The notes under the pieces are model-generated. The model was given only the letters and a program-made list of their open reading frames with translations. It was not told the DNA's origin and ran no database searches. A DNA stretch of 64,000 bases. Source: CAVYUC01 sp963783085 (GTDB lineage: Bacteria; Bacteroidota; Bacteroidia; Bacteroidales; Prolixibacteraceae). The stretch is from NCBI GenBank assembly GCA_963783085.1, contig CAWAMJ010000002.1, forward strand, positions 186,001 through 250,000, written 5' to 3'. Position numbers and translations under genes: made by a program. Shown here piece by piece: positions 17,967-27,548 of this stretch (within the stretch, counting starts at the first letter, position 1; every line of letters starts with the position of its first letter).

Positions 17967-20165
17967 ATGAGGGTCATTTGTATAGTCATATTATATCTGC
18001 TTTTTTTAACCGATCAAAACACACAGGTCGGCCAAATTGAATTGTTAAAAGCTAAATTATCAAATGAAAAGAACGACCGGAAAAAAGCGAAATTACTAAT
18101 TGATATCGGTGAAAAGTTTCTTCCCAATTCACCCGATTCGGCTTTATTTTATTCTGAAAAAGCAATCGTTATTTCAAAGAAAATCGATTATGCCGAAGGT
18201 GTGGCAGAAGCGCAATTGTTGGCCGCGAAAGCTTGGAACGAACAAGGAAAGAGTACCGAAGCCTTAAGTAAAGTTCGAGCGGCTGAAAAATATTTTCGTG
18301 GAAAAAAAGACGATGAAAAGCTGGCTGAAAGTTACTATGAATATGGTTCGGCTTTTTACAGTAACTCCCATTACGACAGTGTTATCCATTATTTGGACAA
18401 AGCATTAAAAATCTACAACCCGAAAAAACAACAGTTGGAATCGGCGAAAGCCTTACGCCTAAAAGGACTGGCTTATTGGGGTTTAGGCTTATATCTCGAT
18501 GGTTTGGAAAGCATAGATAGTTCACTGGTTACTTTTAATGTACTAAAAGATTCGCTTCAAATAGCGGCGGCATTGAATACACAGGGCGCAATATACTGGG
18601 GATTGGGGAGTTATGAAAAAGCGCTGGAATCATTTTTCGCATCGCTATACCTGCGCGAAAGGCTTTCTGTTGATTCTAATGCATTTGTTGTTTCATACAA
18701 CAATATCGGAATGGTTTATCAAAACTGGAACCACCACGATGAAGCTTTAAAATATTTTCAAAAAGCAAAGAACCTGATTAATGATAATAATCCCAAATCA
18801 GGGACAGCGTATACATACTTAAACCTGGGGACGCATTACAAGGAACAGGGACAGTACGACGATGCGCTCAGTTTTTTAAACCGGTCGATGGAAATTTACG
18901 ACCAGCTGAACGACCTGAACGGCGTATGCCTCGCAAAAATCAGAATCGGCGAATGTTATACGAAACAAAAAAAATACTCCAAGGCAGAAAAGATTTTACT
19001 TAGCGCTGTTGAAGACTCGAAAAAGTCAGAAAACAGGCACCGTGAAGCGCTGGCTTACCTTTGTCTGGCAAAAAATGAAATGGAACAAAATAAGCTTGAA
19101 AAATCAATGGAGCAATCATTCGCTAGCCTCGAAATTGCTGAAAAGCAGAAATATAAAAACCTGTTATATCAGAATTACGGCCTTTTAGCCAATCTGTACG
19201 AACAACTGGACGAACCTGTTAAATCGCTGGAAATGCTAAAAAAAACCGTCTTCTATAAAGATCTGATTTATAACGAAACCATAGCCGTTCAGTATGAAAT
19301 TCTGGAACTAACCTATGAAAATGAACAAAAACAATTTGAAAATGAACAATTAAGAAAACAGAGTGAGAACAGGGAAAAAATAATCAAGTATCAGGCATTG
19401 GCGGGTATTTTAATTTTTTTACTGCTGGTAATGCTGTACATACTCAATTATTCAAATTCGAAAAGAAAAAAGGAATTGCAAAAGGCCAACGAGATAAAAG
19501 ACAAGGTATTTGCGGTAGTATCTCATGACTTACGCGCTCCGGTAGGAAACCTGAACCACATGATCGATTTAATGGTTTCAGAAAACCTAAACATTAATTA
19601 CCGTGAAACGCTCAACAGGTTTAAACCAGTGATTGCAAATGTGTACAACATGCTGGAAAATCTGCTGATTTGGGCCAAAGCAAACCGCGGAAAACTTAAT
19701 TTTACCGGGGCAAATGTTGGTTTACACGAAACCATAAAAGATACAATTGTGCCGTTTGGTAACATTGCCGAACAAAAATCGATTTCTTTGGAATTTAATC
19801 CCGGTTCCGAAATTGAAGTATACACCGACCCGACGATGCTGCAAATCATTGTTCGAAATCTTGTAAACAATGCGATAAAATTTACCCCTGAGAATGGTCA
19901 GGTTATCATTGAAACCAAAAAATCGGACAATCAGGCTATAGTATCAGTTTCGGATACAGGTGTCGGAATTCCTAAAAATAAGCAAGATGTACTGTTCGAC
20001 GGCAAATATCAATCGGTTGGAACCCAAATGGAAAAAGGCTCGGGACTGGGATTGGCATTGTGCCGGGAAATAGTCGAAATAACAGGTGGGCGGCTTTGGT
20101 TTTCCAGCACTCCGGGAGTTGGCAGCACGTTTAGTTTTTCGGTTCCGCTTAGCCAGAATTCATAA
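17967..20165 (+). CDS. TPR-repeat sensor histidine kinase
   Basis: 732 residues. A short signal-like N-terminus is followed by at least six tetratricopeptide repeats (about residues 60-420). Examples are ALNTQGAIYWGLGSYEKALESF and TYLNLGTHYKEQGQYDDALSFL. A coiled stretch (about 445-475) leads to one membrane segment (about 477-495). A HisKA domain has phospho-acceptor His520 in VVSHDLRAPVGNL. The HATPase domain has NNAIKFTPENG (N box), DTGVGIP (G1) and GSGLGLALC (G2). The layout, periplasmic TPRs then TM then kinase, is common in Bacteroidota. No response regulator lies nearby, so it is an orphan sensor here. Signal sensed is unknown; TPRs suggest a protein partner. Confidence 0.92.
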   Translation: MRVICIVILYLLFLTDQNTQVGQIELLKAKLSNEKNDRKKAKLLIDIGEKFLPNSPDSALFYSEKAIVISKKIDYAEGVAEAQLLAAKAWNEQGKSTEALSKVRAAEKYFRGKKDDEKLAESYYEYGSAFYSNSHYDSVIHYLDKALKIYNPKKQQLESAKALRLKGLAYWGLGLYLDGLESIDSSLVTFNVLKDSLQIAAALNTQGAIYWGLGSYEKALESFFASLYLRERLSVDSNAFVVSYNNIGMVYQNWNHHDEALKYFQKAKNLINDNNPKSGTAYTYLNLGTHYKEQGQYDDALSFLNRSMEIYDQLNDLNGVCLAKIRIGECYTKQKKYSKAEKILLSAVEDSKKSENRHREALAYLCLAKNEMEQNKLEKSMEQSFASLEIAEKQKYKNLLYQNYGLLANLYEQLDEPVKSLEMLKKTVFYKDLIYNETIAVQYEILELTYENEQKQFENEQLRKQSENREKIIKYQALAGILIFLLLVMLYILNYSNSKRKKELQKANEIKDKVFAVVSHDLRAPVGNLNHMIDLMVSENLNINYRETLNRFKPVIANVYNMLENLLIWAKANRGKLNFTGANVGLHETIKDTIVPFGNIAEQKSISLEFNPGSEIEVYTDPTMLQIIVRNLVNNAIKFTPENGQVIIETKKSDNQAIVSVSDTGVGIPKNKQDVLFDGKYQSVGTQMEKGSGLGLALCREIVEITGGRLWFSSTPGVGSTFSFSVPLSQNS

Positions 20166-20231
20166 ACTCTTTCCCGTTGGGGCTATTCAAACTTTTTCAA
20201 TTCAATGAGTGTTTTGTAATCAAAACGGAAA

Positions 20232-20825
20232 ATGAAACCGGTAAAAACAGTTGACGAATACATTGCGAAAGCCAGGTACGGGACAGAAATCCTCCTGTTT
20301 TTGCGCGATATTTTATTATCAACAGGCTTAAAAGAAACCATAAAATGGGGTTCGCCGGTATACACGCTAAACGGAAAAAATATAGTGGGAATGGGGTCTT
20401 TTAAAACGTATTCCGGGTTGTGGTTCTTTCAGGGTGCGCTTTTAAACGACAATCAAAATGTTTTGATCAATGCACAGCAGGATAAAACAAAGGCCCTTCG
20501 CCAATGGAGATTTACATCCGTGCAGGAAATTGAACCTGAGTTGGTAAAACAATATGTACATGAAGCTGTTCAGAATCAAAAAGCAAACCGGGAAATAAAA
20601 CCCGATCGAAATAAACCGCTTGAAATTCCGGAGGAGCTAAACAATGTGTTTCTCGAAAATACATTATTAAAAACAAAATTTCACCAGTTTACTCCCGGAA
20701 AGCAGCGGGAATTTGCGGAATATGTTAATGATGCCAAACGAAAGGAAACAAAAGTAAACAGGGTTACCAAAATTCTTCCGCTCATAATGAACGGAATTGG
20801 ATTAAATGACAAATATAGAAGGTAG
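20232..20825 (+). CDS. YdeI/OmpD-associated family protein (DUF1801 plus OmdA domains)
   Basis: 197 residues, no signal peptide. The N-terminal half is a DUF1801 domain (YdhG-like), with characteristic ETIKWGSPVYTLNGKNIVGMGSFKTY at about 35-60. The C-terminal third is the bacteriocin-protection or OmpD-associated (OmdA/YdeI) helical domain, with FTPGKQREFAEYVNDAKRKETKVNRV. Function of the family is poorly known: YdeI homologs have been linked to stress and antimicrobial-peptide tolerance. It is followed immediately by an SDR gene with which it probably forms an operon. Confidence 0.85.
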   Translation: MKPVKTVDEYIAKARYGTEILLFLRDILLSTGLKETIKWGSPVYTLNGKNIVGMGSFKTYSGLWFFQGALLNDNQNVLINAQQDKTKALRQWRFTSVQEIEPELVKQYVHEAVQNQKANREIKPDRNKPLEIPEELNNVFLENTLLKTKFHQFTPGKQREFAEYVNDAKRKETKVNRVTKILPLIMNGIGLNDKYRR

Positions 20826-20826
20826 A

Positions 20827-21618
20827 ATGGATTTGAATGTTAAAAACAAAGTATTTATGGTAGCGGCTTCCAGCAAAGGCCTGGGATTTGGGATTGCCCG
20901 CGAACTGGCAAAAAACGGCGCTACAGTTTGCCTGGCAAGCCGTACACAAAGCGAAGTCGAAGAATCGGCTGAAAAGTTACGCAACGAAACCGGATCGACG
21001 GTTCATGCATCAGTTTTTGATGCGGCGGATCCAATTTCCATAAAAAATTGGATTTCGGAAGTGGAAAATGTATTTGAGCGAATCGATGGTTTGGTAATTA
21101 ATGCCGGCGGACCGCCACCCGGAAATTTCGACGATTTTTCGGATGAAGACTGGTATGCTGCTTTTAATCTAACGCTGATGAGCGCAGTGCGATTAATACG
21201 GGAAGTTTTGCCTGTAATGAGAAAAGCCGGGGAAGGTTCGATTTTAACCATTACGTCCATGTCAGTAAAAGAGCCTGTCAACAACCTGCTGCTTTCGAAC
21301 GTTTTGCGTTCGGGAGTTACCAGTTTGGTAAAAAGCCTGTCGAATGAACTGGCGCCGGAAAATATCAGGATAAACAACCTGATGCCAGGCCGGATTGACA
21401 CCGATCGGTTGAAAACGCTCGATAAAAACACCTCTGAAAAAACAAATATCCCCGTTGTGGAAATTAAGCAGCAAAATGAACAAAAAATTCCGCTTGCCCG
21501 TTACGGAACCATTGAAGAATTCGGGAAAGCCGGCGCCTTTTTACTTTCACCGACAGCGTCTTACATCACCGGGATAAGTTTAGCCGTTGATGGCGGGATT
21601 ATGAAGACGGTGTGGTAG
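20827..21618 (+). CDS. SDR family oxidoreductase (FabG-like)
   Basis: 263 residues from the ATG at 20827, 1 nt after the upstream stop. An in-frame ATG at 20806 would overlap the previous gene by 20 nt and adds MTNIEGR. The motifs differ from classical FabG. The nucleotide site is VAASSKGLGFG (AxxxxGxG) at about 10-20, NAGG replaces NNAG, and the catalytic area (LTITSMSVKEPVNNLLLSNVLRSG) has a serine but no YxxxK tyrosine at the normal place. These features match the atypical SDR subgroup annotated as 3-oxoacyl-ACP reductase in Bacteroidota. Activity is therefore uncertain. It ends in the standard GGI-type C-terminus (YITGISLAVDGGIMKT). Confidence 0.83.
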   Translation: MDLNVKNKVFMVAASSKGLGFGIARELAKNGATVCLASRTQSEVEESAEKLRNETGSTVHASVFDAADPISIKNWISEVENVFERIDGLVINAGGPPPGNFDDFSDEDWYAAFNLTLMSAVRLIREVLPVMRKAGEGSILTITSMSVKEPVNNLLLSNVLRSGVTSLVKSLSNELAPENIRINNLMPGRIDTDRLKTLDKNTSEKTNIPVVEIKQQNEQKIPLARYGTIEEFGKAGAFLLSPTASYITGISLAVDGGIMKTVW

Positions 21619-21760
21619 TTGGCGCGGGACTTTGCCCTTCCCAAGTCAAAGAGATACTTTCCACACAATTTTCAGAAAACAGAAATTTTTGAAATTGGAA
21701 TGCGGTCAAAATCTTCGGGAAGAAATCACAGACTTGGAAAAGTCCGTGTCCCAATCCAAT

Positions 21761-21797
21761 AAAAAAACCCGGAATCCGTCAAGTGACGTACCGGGTT
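21761..21797 (-). terminator. Rho-independent terminator of the thrS-infC-rpmI-rplT operon
   Basis: On the minus strand AACCCGG pairs with CCGGGTT around an inner CGTCA/TGACG dyad, followed by a run of seven T. It is 34 nt past the rplT stop and closes the operon. Confidence 0.82.
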
Positions 21798-21831
21798 CCT
21801 GAATTTCACCCCAAAGAAATATGTTCTTTGC

Positions 21832-22176
21832 TTATTTTACTTTTTCAACTATTGCTTTGAATGCTTCAGGTTGATTCATGGCCAAATCGGCGAGAACTTT
21901 CCTGTTAATTTCGATTTCGTTCTTTTTTAACAACCCCATTAACTGCGAATAAGACATACCTTCCAGACGGGCTGCTGCGTTAATTCGCTGAATCCATAAT
22001 GCGCGGAACGTTCTTTTTTTCACTTTCCGGTCGCGGTATGCATATTGTTGTCCTTTTTCCCAGGTATTTTTTGCGGCTGTCCAAACATTTTTACGCGCAC
22101 CGAAATAACCTTTCGTTTTCTTCAGTATTTTTTTCCTCCGGGCACGTGATGCTGCATGATTTACACTTCTTGGCAT
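21832..22176 (-). CDS. rplT: Ribosomal protein bL20
   Basis: 114 residues, normal length. Starts MPRSVNHAASRARRKKILKK and contains the conserved GYFGARKNVW, RDRKVKKR and FRALWIQRINAAAR segments of bL20, an early assembly protein of the 50S subunit that binds 23S rRNA. It is the last gene of the classic infC-rpmI-rplT group, 98 nt after rpmI, and ends at the terminator at 21761-21797. Confidence 0.98.
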   Translation of the reverse strand: MPRSVNHAASRARRKKILKKTKGYFGARKNVWTAAKNTWEKGQQYAYRDRKVKKRTFRALWIQRINAAARLEGMSYSQLMGLLKKNEIEINRKVLADLAMNQPEAFKAIVEKVK

Positions 22177-22274
22177 ACTTTTTACATTTTTTGGTAATCG
22201 GCGTTTCCACCAGCAGGCAGAAAACTTTAAAGCACAATCACCCGGTTAATAACTTTCTTTAATTGATTAAAAAA

Positions 22275-22472
22275 CTACTTCATGTTCAACAAAAGCTTAA
22301 CGTTGTTCTCATTGGTTTTATCAATGGTTGCCCAATAACCGAGGTTACGTTTGCGCTTCTTACTTTTTTTGGTAAGGATGTGACTTTTGTAGGCATGTTT
22401 CATTTTAATTTTTCCTGTTCCGGTAAGCCTGAAACGTTTTTTAGCTCCGGAATTTGACTTCATCTTTGGCAT
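22275..22472 (-). CDS. rpmI: Ribosomal protein bL35
   Basis: 65 residues, normal length. Starts MPKMKSNSGAKKRFRLTGTG and has the basic GKIKMKHAYKSHILTKKSKKR stretch typical of bL35 of the 50S subunit. It is 35 nt after infC and precedes rplT, the usual order. Confidence 0.98.
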   Translation of the reverse strand: MPKMKSNSGAKKRFRLTGTGKIKMKHAYKSHILTKKSKKRKRNLGYWATIDKTNENNVKLLLNMK

Positions 22473-22507
22473 AATCCTACTAAATTAAATTTTATCAAAG
22501 AACTGTA

Positions 22508-23071
22508 TCATTTCTTTTTGGGCGAAATTATCATTGTCATTCTTTTCCCTTCGAGTTTTGGCATTTGTTCAACCGTACCCAAATCTTCGAGCGATGTGGC
22601 CAGTTTTAGCAAAAGAATCTCACCTTGTTCCTTAAACAATATCGATCTTCCTTTAAAAAAAACGTATGCTTTAACTTTTGCTCCTTCTTTCAGAAATTTT
22701 TCAGCATGTCGTTGTTTAAAATTGAAGTCGTGCTCGTCCGTTTGAGGTCCAAACCGGATTTCCTTGACGACAATTTTAACCGACTTTGCTTTCATTTCCT
22801 TTTGTTTCTTTTTTTGCTGGTAAAGAAACTTGGAGTAGTCGGTTATTTTACAAACCGGAGGATCCGCGCTTGGTGAAATTTCCACCAGATCTAACTCCAT
22901 TTGATCAGCAAGTTTCAATGCTTCACGAAGAGAATAAACTCCTTGGTTTTCAATATTATCACCTACCAATCTAACTTGGGGCGAAGTTATTTTCTCGTTG
23001 ACTCTGTGTTGTGGTCCGCGATCTCTTTTTCCATATCCTGATCGACCAGATCCTTTTCTTTTAATAGCTAT
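22508..23071 (-). CDS. infC: Translation initiation factor IF-3 (apparent ATA start)
   Basis: IF-3 checks start-codon pairing on the 30S subunit. From the first canonical start (TTG at 22969) the protein would have 153 residues and lack its conserved N-terminus. Reading upstream in the same frame gives a further 34 codons coding for AIKRKGSGRSGYGKRDRG, then PQHRVNEKITSPQVR, which is conserved IF-3 N-terminal sequence. The frame is closed by TAG at 23086-23084. Between that stop and the conserved region there is no ATG, GTG or TTG, only ATA (23071-23069) and ATT (23065-23063). A perfect AGGAGG (23085-23080) is 8 nt before the ATA, so I start there (187 residues). E. coli infC also uses a rare start (AUU) for self-control. 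Core IF-3 motifs such as KEIRFGPQTDEHDF are intact. Confidence 0.9.
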   Translation of the reverse strand: MAIKRKGSGRSGYGKRDRGPQHRVNEKITSPQVRLVGDNIENQGVYSLREALKLADQMELDLVEISPSADPPVCKITDYSKFLYQQKKKQKEMKAKSVKIVVKEIRFGPQTDEHDFNFKQRHAEKFLKEGAKVKAYVFFKGRSILFKEQGEILLLKLATSLEDLGTVEQMPKLEGKRMTMIISPKKK

Positions 23072-23079
23072 TGTTACGT

Positions 23080-23085
23080 CCTCCT
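23080..23085 (-). promoter_or_regulatory. Strong Shine-Dalgarno site of infC
   Basis: AGGAGG on the minus strand, 8 nt before the proposed ATA start of infC. Strong Shine-Dalgarno sites are rare in Bacteroidota, where the 16S rRNA tail is usually sequestered. This one therefore decides the start and hints at special translational control. Confidence 0.7.
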
Positions 23086-23095
23086 ATCTTTTTGT

Positions 23096-25045
23096 TTAGT
23101 TATACAATCCTGATAATTGATTTCTAACTTCATTCCTGATAAAATCAGCAAATTCGTTTATTTTCATTTCGCCTTTATCACCTTCTCCCTGACGCCTGAC
23201 AGATATTGTTTCCGATTCTGCCTCTTTTTCGCCAACGATTAGCAAGTAAGGTATCCGTTTCAGTTCGTTGTCGCGTATCTTTCTACCAATCTTTTCGTTA
23301 CGATCGTCAACAACGGTGCGAATATCGGAAATATTTAGAAAATCTGAAACTTTTTCTGCATATTCGTTATACTTTTCACTTATGGGCAAAACAACGGCCT
23401 GGTCGGGCGCGAGCCATAGCGGGAATTTCCCGGCAGTGTGTTCAATTAACACAGCCACAAAGCGTTCCATCGATCCAAAAGGAGCGCGGTGAATCATCAC
23501 CGGACGGTGGCGGTTATCGTCGGCGCCAATGTACTCGAGGTTAAACCGTTCTGGCAAATTATAATCAACCTGAATAGTTCCCAGTTGCCAGCTTCTCCCC
23601 AGCGCGTCTTTCACCATGAAATCGAGTTTGGGCCCGTAAAATGCCGCTTCTCCCATTTCAGTAACAGTATTTAATCCTTTTTCGCTGCAAGCTTCCACAA
23701 TTGCTTTTTCTGCTTTGTCCCAATTTTCAGCGTTTCCAATGTATTTTGCCTGGTCTTCAGGATCGCGCAATGAAATTTGAGCTGTGTAATTGTCAAACTC
23801 AAGCGCTTTAAAAATGATAAAGATGATATCAATAACTTTTTTGAATTCATCTTTTAACTGATCCGGTCGGCAGAAGATGTGTGCATCGTCCTGTGTAAAG
23901 CTTCTTACTCTTGTTAAACCATGCAATTCGCCGCTTTGTTCATAACGGTAAACCGTACCAAACTCAGCCATGCGAACCGGAAGGTCTTTGTATGATTTGG
24001 GTTTAATTTTATAAATTTCTATGTGGTGCGGGCAATTCATTGGTTTCAGCATGTATTCCTCGCCTTCGGAAGGAGTTGAAATTGGCTGAAATGAATCCTT
24101 GCCATACTTTTCGTAATGCCCCGAAATTTTGTACAAATTCACATCGCCGATGTGCGGGGTCATGACCTGCTGGTAACCGTATTTTTTTTGCACCCTTTTC
24201 AGGAAATCCTCGAGTTGCATCCTCAATTGCGTACCTTTCGGCAGCCAAAGCGGCAGCCCCTGCCCCACCATTTCCGAGAATGCAAAAAGTTCCATCTCTT
24301 TGCCGATTTTGCGATGATCGCGTTTTTTGGCTTCCTCCAGCATCACCAGGTACTCGTCAAGCATTTTCTGTTTCGGGAAAGTTACGCCATAAACACGTGT
24401 CAACATCTTGTTATGTTCGTCGCCGCGCCAGTAAGCGCCGGCAATCGACGTTAATTTTATGGCTTTAATTAACCCGGTATTTGGCAAATGCGGACCGCGG
24501 CACAAATCGGTGAAACTTCCCTGATTGTATAAAGTTATGGTTCCGTCTTCCAGTTCGCTGATAAGTTCAAGTTTCAGTTCGTCGCCTTTTTCCGAGAACA
24601 TTTTCAGCGCATCTTCTTTCGAAATTTCTTCCCTGCAAATATCTTCCTTCTGACGCGCCAGTTCCAGCATTTTCTTTTCAATTTTTTGCAGGTCATTTTC
24701 CGTTAGTTGTTTTTCGCCTGGAAGTTCAATGTCGTAATAAAAACCGGTATCCACAGTCGGACCGATTCCAAATTTGGTGCCCGGGTACAATTGTTCAATG
24801 GCTTCGGCCATTAAATGCGCCGACGAATGCCAGAATGTTTCTTTTCCTTCGCGGTCTTCCCAGGTGTTCAGTTTTACCTTTGCGTTTTTATCAATTTCCC
24901 GGGTCAAATCCCAAATTTGCCCATCAACTGAAACCGATAAAACATCTTTCGCCAGCCGGTTCGAAATCGATTTGGCAATTTCATAACCGGTTACCGGATG
25001 TTCAAATTCCTTTACACTATTATCTGGAAGCGTTATTTTCACCAT
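23096..25045 (-). CDS. thrS: Threonyl-tRNA synthetase
   Basis: Charges tRNA-Thr in the cytoplasm. 649 residues, normal length. TGS domain at the N-terminus (VKITLPDNSVKEFEHPVTGYEIA), then the second additional editing domain with HxxxH (FWHSSAHLMAEAI, about 72-84) and its partner CRGPHLPNTG. The class II catalytic core follows, with motif 2 (FGTVYRYEQSGELHGLTRVRSFTQDDAHIFC) and motif 3 (HRAPFGSMERFVAVLIEH), then the anticodon-binding domain. It is the first gene of the operon with infC 24 nt downstream. The promoter element is at 25082-25089. Confidence 0.98.
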   Translation of the reverse strand: MVKITLPDNSVKEFEHPVTGYEIAKSISNRLAKDVLSVSVDGQIWDLTREIDKNAKVKLNTWEDREGKETFWHSSAHLMAEAIEQLYPGTKFGIGPTVDTGFYYDIELPGEKQLTENDLQKIEKKMLELARQKEDICREEISKEDALKMFSEKGDELKLELISELEDGTITLYNQGSFTDLCRGPHLPNTGLIKAIKLTSIAGAYWRGDEHNKMLTRVYGVTFPKQKMLDEYLVMLEEAKKRDHRKIGKEMELFAFSEMVGQGLPLWLPKGTQLRMQLEDFLKRVQKKYGYQQVMTPHIGDVNLYKISGHYEKYGKDSFQPISTPSEGEEYMLKPMNCPHHIEIYKIKPKSYKDLPVRMAEFGTVYRYEQSGELHGLTRVRSFTQDDAHIFCRPDQLKDEFKKVIDIIFIIFKALEFDNYTAQISLRDPEDQAKYIGNAENWDKAEKAIVEACSEKGLNTVTEMGEAAFYGPKLDFMVKDALGRSWQLGTIQVDYNLPERFNLEYIGADDNRHRPVMIHRAPFGSMERFVAVLIEHTAGKFPLWLAPDQAVVLPISEKYNEYAEKVSDFLNISDIRTVVDDRNEKIGRKIRDNELKRIPYLLIVGEKEAESETISVRRQGEGDKGEMKINEFADFIRNEVRNQLSGLYN

Positions 25046-25081
25046 ACTTTTACCTCAAATTTTCTTTTTCTAAAAAGATTG

Positions 25082-25089
25082 CAAAGATA
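25082..25089 (-). promoter_or_regulatory. Candidate -7 promoter element of the thrS operon
   Basis: Reads TATCTTTG on the minus strand, an exact TAnnTTTG, about 37 nt upstream of the thrS ATG. No good -33 partner at standard spacing. Confidence 0.42.
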
Positions 25090-25222
25090 AACAATCCTGC
25101 AACAAAATTGCAGGCGAAGTATCTCATCTGAATTTATTTTCAGTTTTTTAAAAAATAAATGTATTTGTAAAGAATAAAAACGATTTCAGAAATTTTCAGT
25201 TTTTACCTTTCACAACAATTTT

Positions 25223-25230
25223 TACTTTTG
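25223..25230 (+). promoter_or_regulatory. Candidate -7 promoter element of the dipeptidyl peptidase gene
   Basis: TACTTTTG matches TAnnTTTG and lies 38 nt before the ATG at 25268. This supports 25268, not the internal GTG at 25390, as the ancestral start. Confidence 0.42.
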
Positions 25231-25267
25231 TTTGCCTGTTAGTTTATTAAATAAAATTGATTAAGAG

Positions 25268-27468
25268 ATGAAGAAAATTAGTCTTCTGCTTTTTGCATTT
25301 TTAATTATGATCTGTGCATTAATGCACAAACCACTGAAAAAATTACGCTCGAAGATATTTTTGTTAATGGGACATTTCGGCAGGAAACGGTGAGGGGACT
25401 GCGTTCAATGAACGACGGCGATCATTACACAACGTTGGAGGGACGTTCCAAAATTGTAAAATACAGCTATAAAACAGGCGAACAGGCTGGAATTGTATTT
25501 GATATTTTGAAAGTGAAAGATGCGCCAATATCATCGTTTCTCGATTATGAATTCAGCGACGATGAAACAAAAATACTTTTAACCACTGATATTCAAAGAA
25601 TTTACAGGCACTCGTTTACCGCACAGTATTATGTCTGGAATTCGGTAACCGAAGAACTCACACCGCTTTCAGAAAAAGGGGCGCAGCAACTCGCTACATT
25701 CTCACCCGATGGAGATATGGTGGCTTTTGTTCGGGACAGAAATATGTTCATTAAAAACCTGAAATTTGGCAGCGAAAGCCAAATTACCTGGGACGGAAAG
25801 GAGAATGAAATCAGCAACGGCGCACCAGACTGGGTTTACGAAGAGGAATTCGGTTTCAACAAAGCTTTTGCCTGGTCGCCCGACAGCAAATTTCTCGCAT
25901 ACATGCGTTTCGACGAAACCGAAGTCCCGGAATACAGCATGATTACCTACTCCGGCGAATTTCCGGCGTTTGAGGAAAGCAAAGTTTATCCGCAGGTAAA
26001 ATCGTTTAAATATCCGAAGGCCGGAGAAAAAAATTCCATTGTTACAGTTTTATCGTACGAGATTCGCTCGAGGGTAAGCATTCCGGTTGATTTGGGCGAA
26101 GACACGGATATTTATATTCCAAGAATTAACTGGACGCCCGACGCCAACAACCTGGTGGTTATGCGAATGAACCGCCGCCAAAACCAACTCGATATTTTGT
26201 ATGCCAATCCATATACCGGCGACTCGCGCCCTGTGGTTACCGAAAAAGAAGATAAATACATCAGCGAAAGTTTCCTGGATGCTTTTACTTTTCTCGAAGA
26301 CGGGCAGTTTATTATTTTAAGCGAACGCGACGGCTGGTCGCACCTGTATTTATACGATAAACAAGGGTTTGAAATCGGACAGCTTACCCGGGGAGATTTC
26401 GACGTAACCGAATTTTACGGATACGATGACTCAAAGAAGCTCTATTATTATCAGGCTGCCAAAGAATCGCCATTGGGCCGCGAAGTTTATTTCACGACTC
26501 AGGATGGAAAAAAGGAGGGTAAACTTTCTACGCTGGAAGGGACCAACAGCGCTGTTTTCAGTAAAAACTACAAATATTACATCAATTATTACAGCAACAG
26601 CAGCACTCCGCTACTGATTACGCTGCACGACAATAAAAGAAACAGGCAGGAAAGAGTCCTTCAGGACAATGCAATGTTGAAAAACACGCTTAAAAAGTTC
26701 GATGTTCCGAAAAAGGAATTTTTTAGTTTTACCACTTCCGAAGGAATTACATTAAACGGTTACATGATAAAACCTGCCGGATTCAATGCAACTGCGAAAT
26801 ACCCGGTGCTGGTCACGCAGTACAGCGGCCCGGATTCGCAGCAGGTGTTGAAACAGTTTGGCAGGATCGGCTGGGAAGAATATTTGGCACAACAGGGTTA
26901 TTTAATCATTTGCGTCGATCCTCGCGGAACGGGAGCCCGCGGTGAAGAATTCCGAAAAGTTACCTATATGGAATTGGGTAAATATGAATCGGATGACATG
27001 GTGGAAACAGCAAAATACATTGGCTCGCTGCCTTTCGCTGATGGAGAAAATATCGGTATTTTTGGCTGGAGTTACGGCGGTTTTATGGTTTGCCTCACGC
27101 TCGAAAAAGCCAATGGCCTGTATCATTCCGGAATTGCTGTTGCCCCGGTGACCAACTGGCGTTTTTACGACACCATTTACACCGAACGCTACATGCGCAC
27201 TCCACAGGAAAATCCTGAAGGTTACGACGATAATTCGCCGTTGTACCATGCCGCAGATTTATCAGGCGATCTGCTGATAATTCATGGTTCGGCTGACGAT
27301 AATGTTCATACTCAAAACACATATGAATTTACCGAAAAACTGGTACAGGCGGGAATTCCTTTTGACATGGCCATTTACACCAACCGTGCACACGGAATTT
27401 CAGGCGGCAATACAACCATGCATTTGTACAACAAAATGACCCGGTTTCTTAAAGAAGAACTAAAGTGA
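25268..27468 (+). CDS. Dipeptidyl peptidase IV (S9B), frameshifted in the signal peptide
   Basis: Serine protease that removes dipeptides after proline or alanine. The ATG at 25268 opens a good signal peptide (MKKISLLLFAFLIMICA), but that frame then runs to a TGA near 25393. The mature protein (INAQTTEKITLEDIFVNG...) continues in another frame from about 25318. One added base near 25313-25320 would join them as ...ICAINAQTTEK. The uninterrupted part runs from a GTG at 25390 for 692 residues. It holds the beta-propeller and the catalytic domain with GWSYGG (Ser), GSADDNVH (Asp) and NRAHGISGG (His). Either a single-base loss has made it signal-less, or this is a sequence error. The rest is undamaged, which favours an error or a recent event. 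Confidence 0.88.
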
Positions 27469-27548
27469 TTTTGGTTTGTTTTTAATAATTAAAATGGATA
27501 AACCATTTTTCGGCATGTGGAATCAAAAGCTTTATTTCCTTTAACAAA

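Noticed and set aside
22508..22969. infC as a 153-residue protein starting at the internal TTG
   Set aside because: This would delete the conserved IF-3 N-terminal region that is encoded without interruption upstream.
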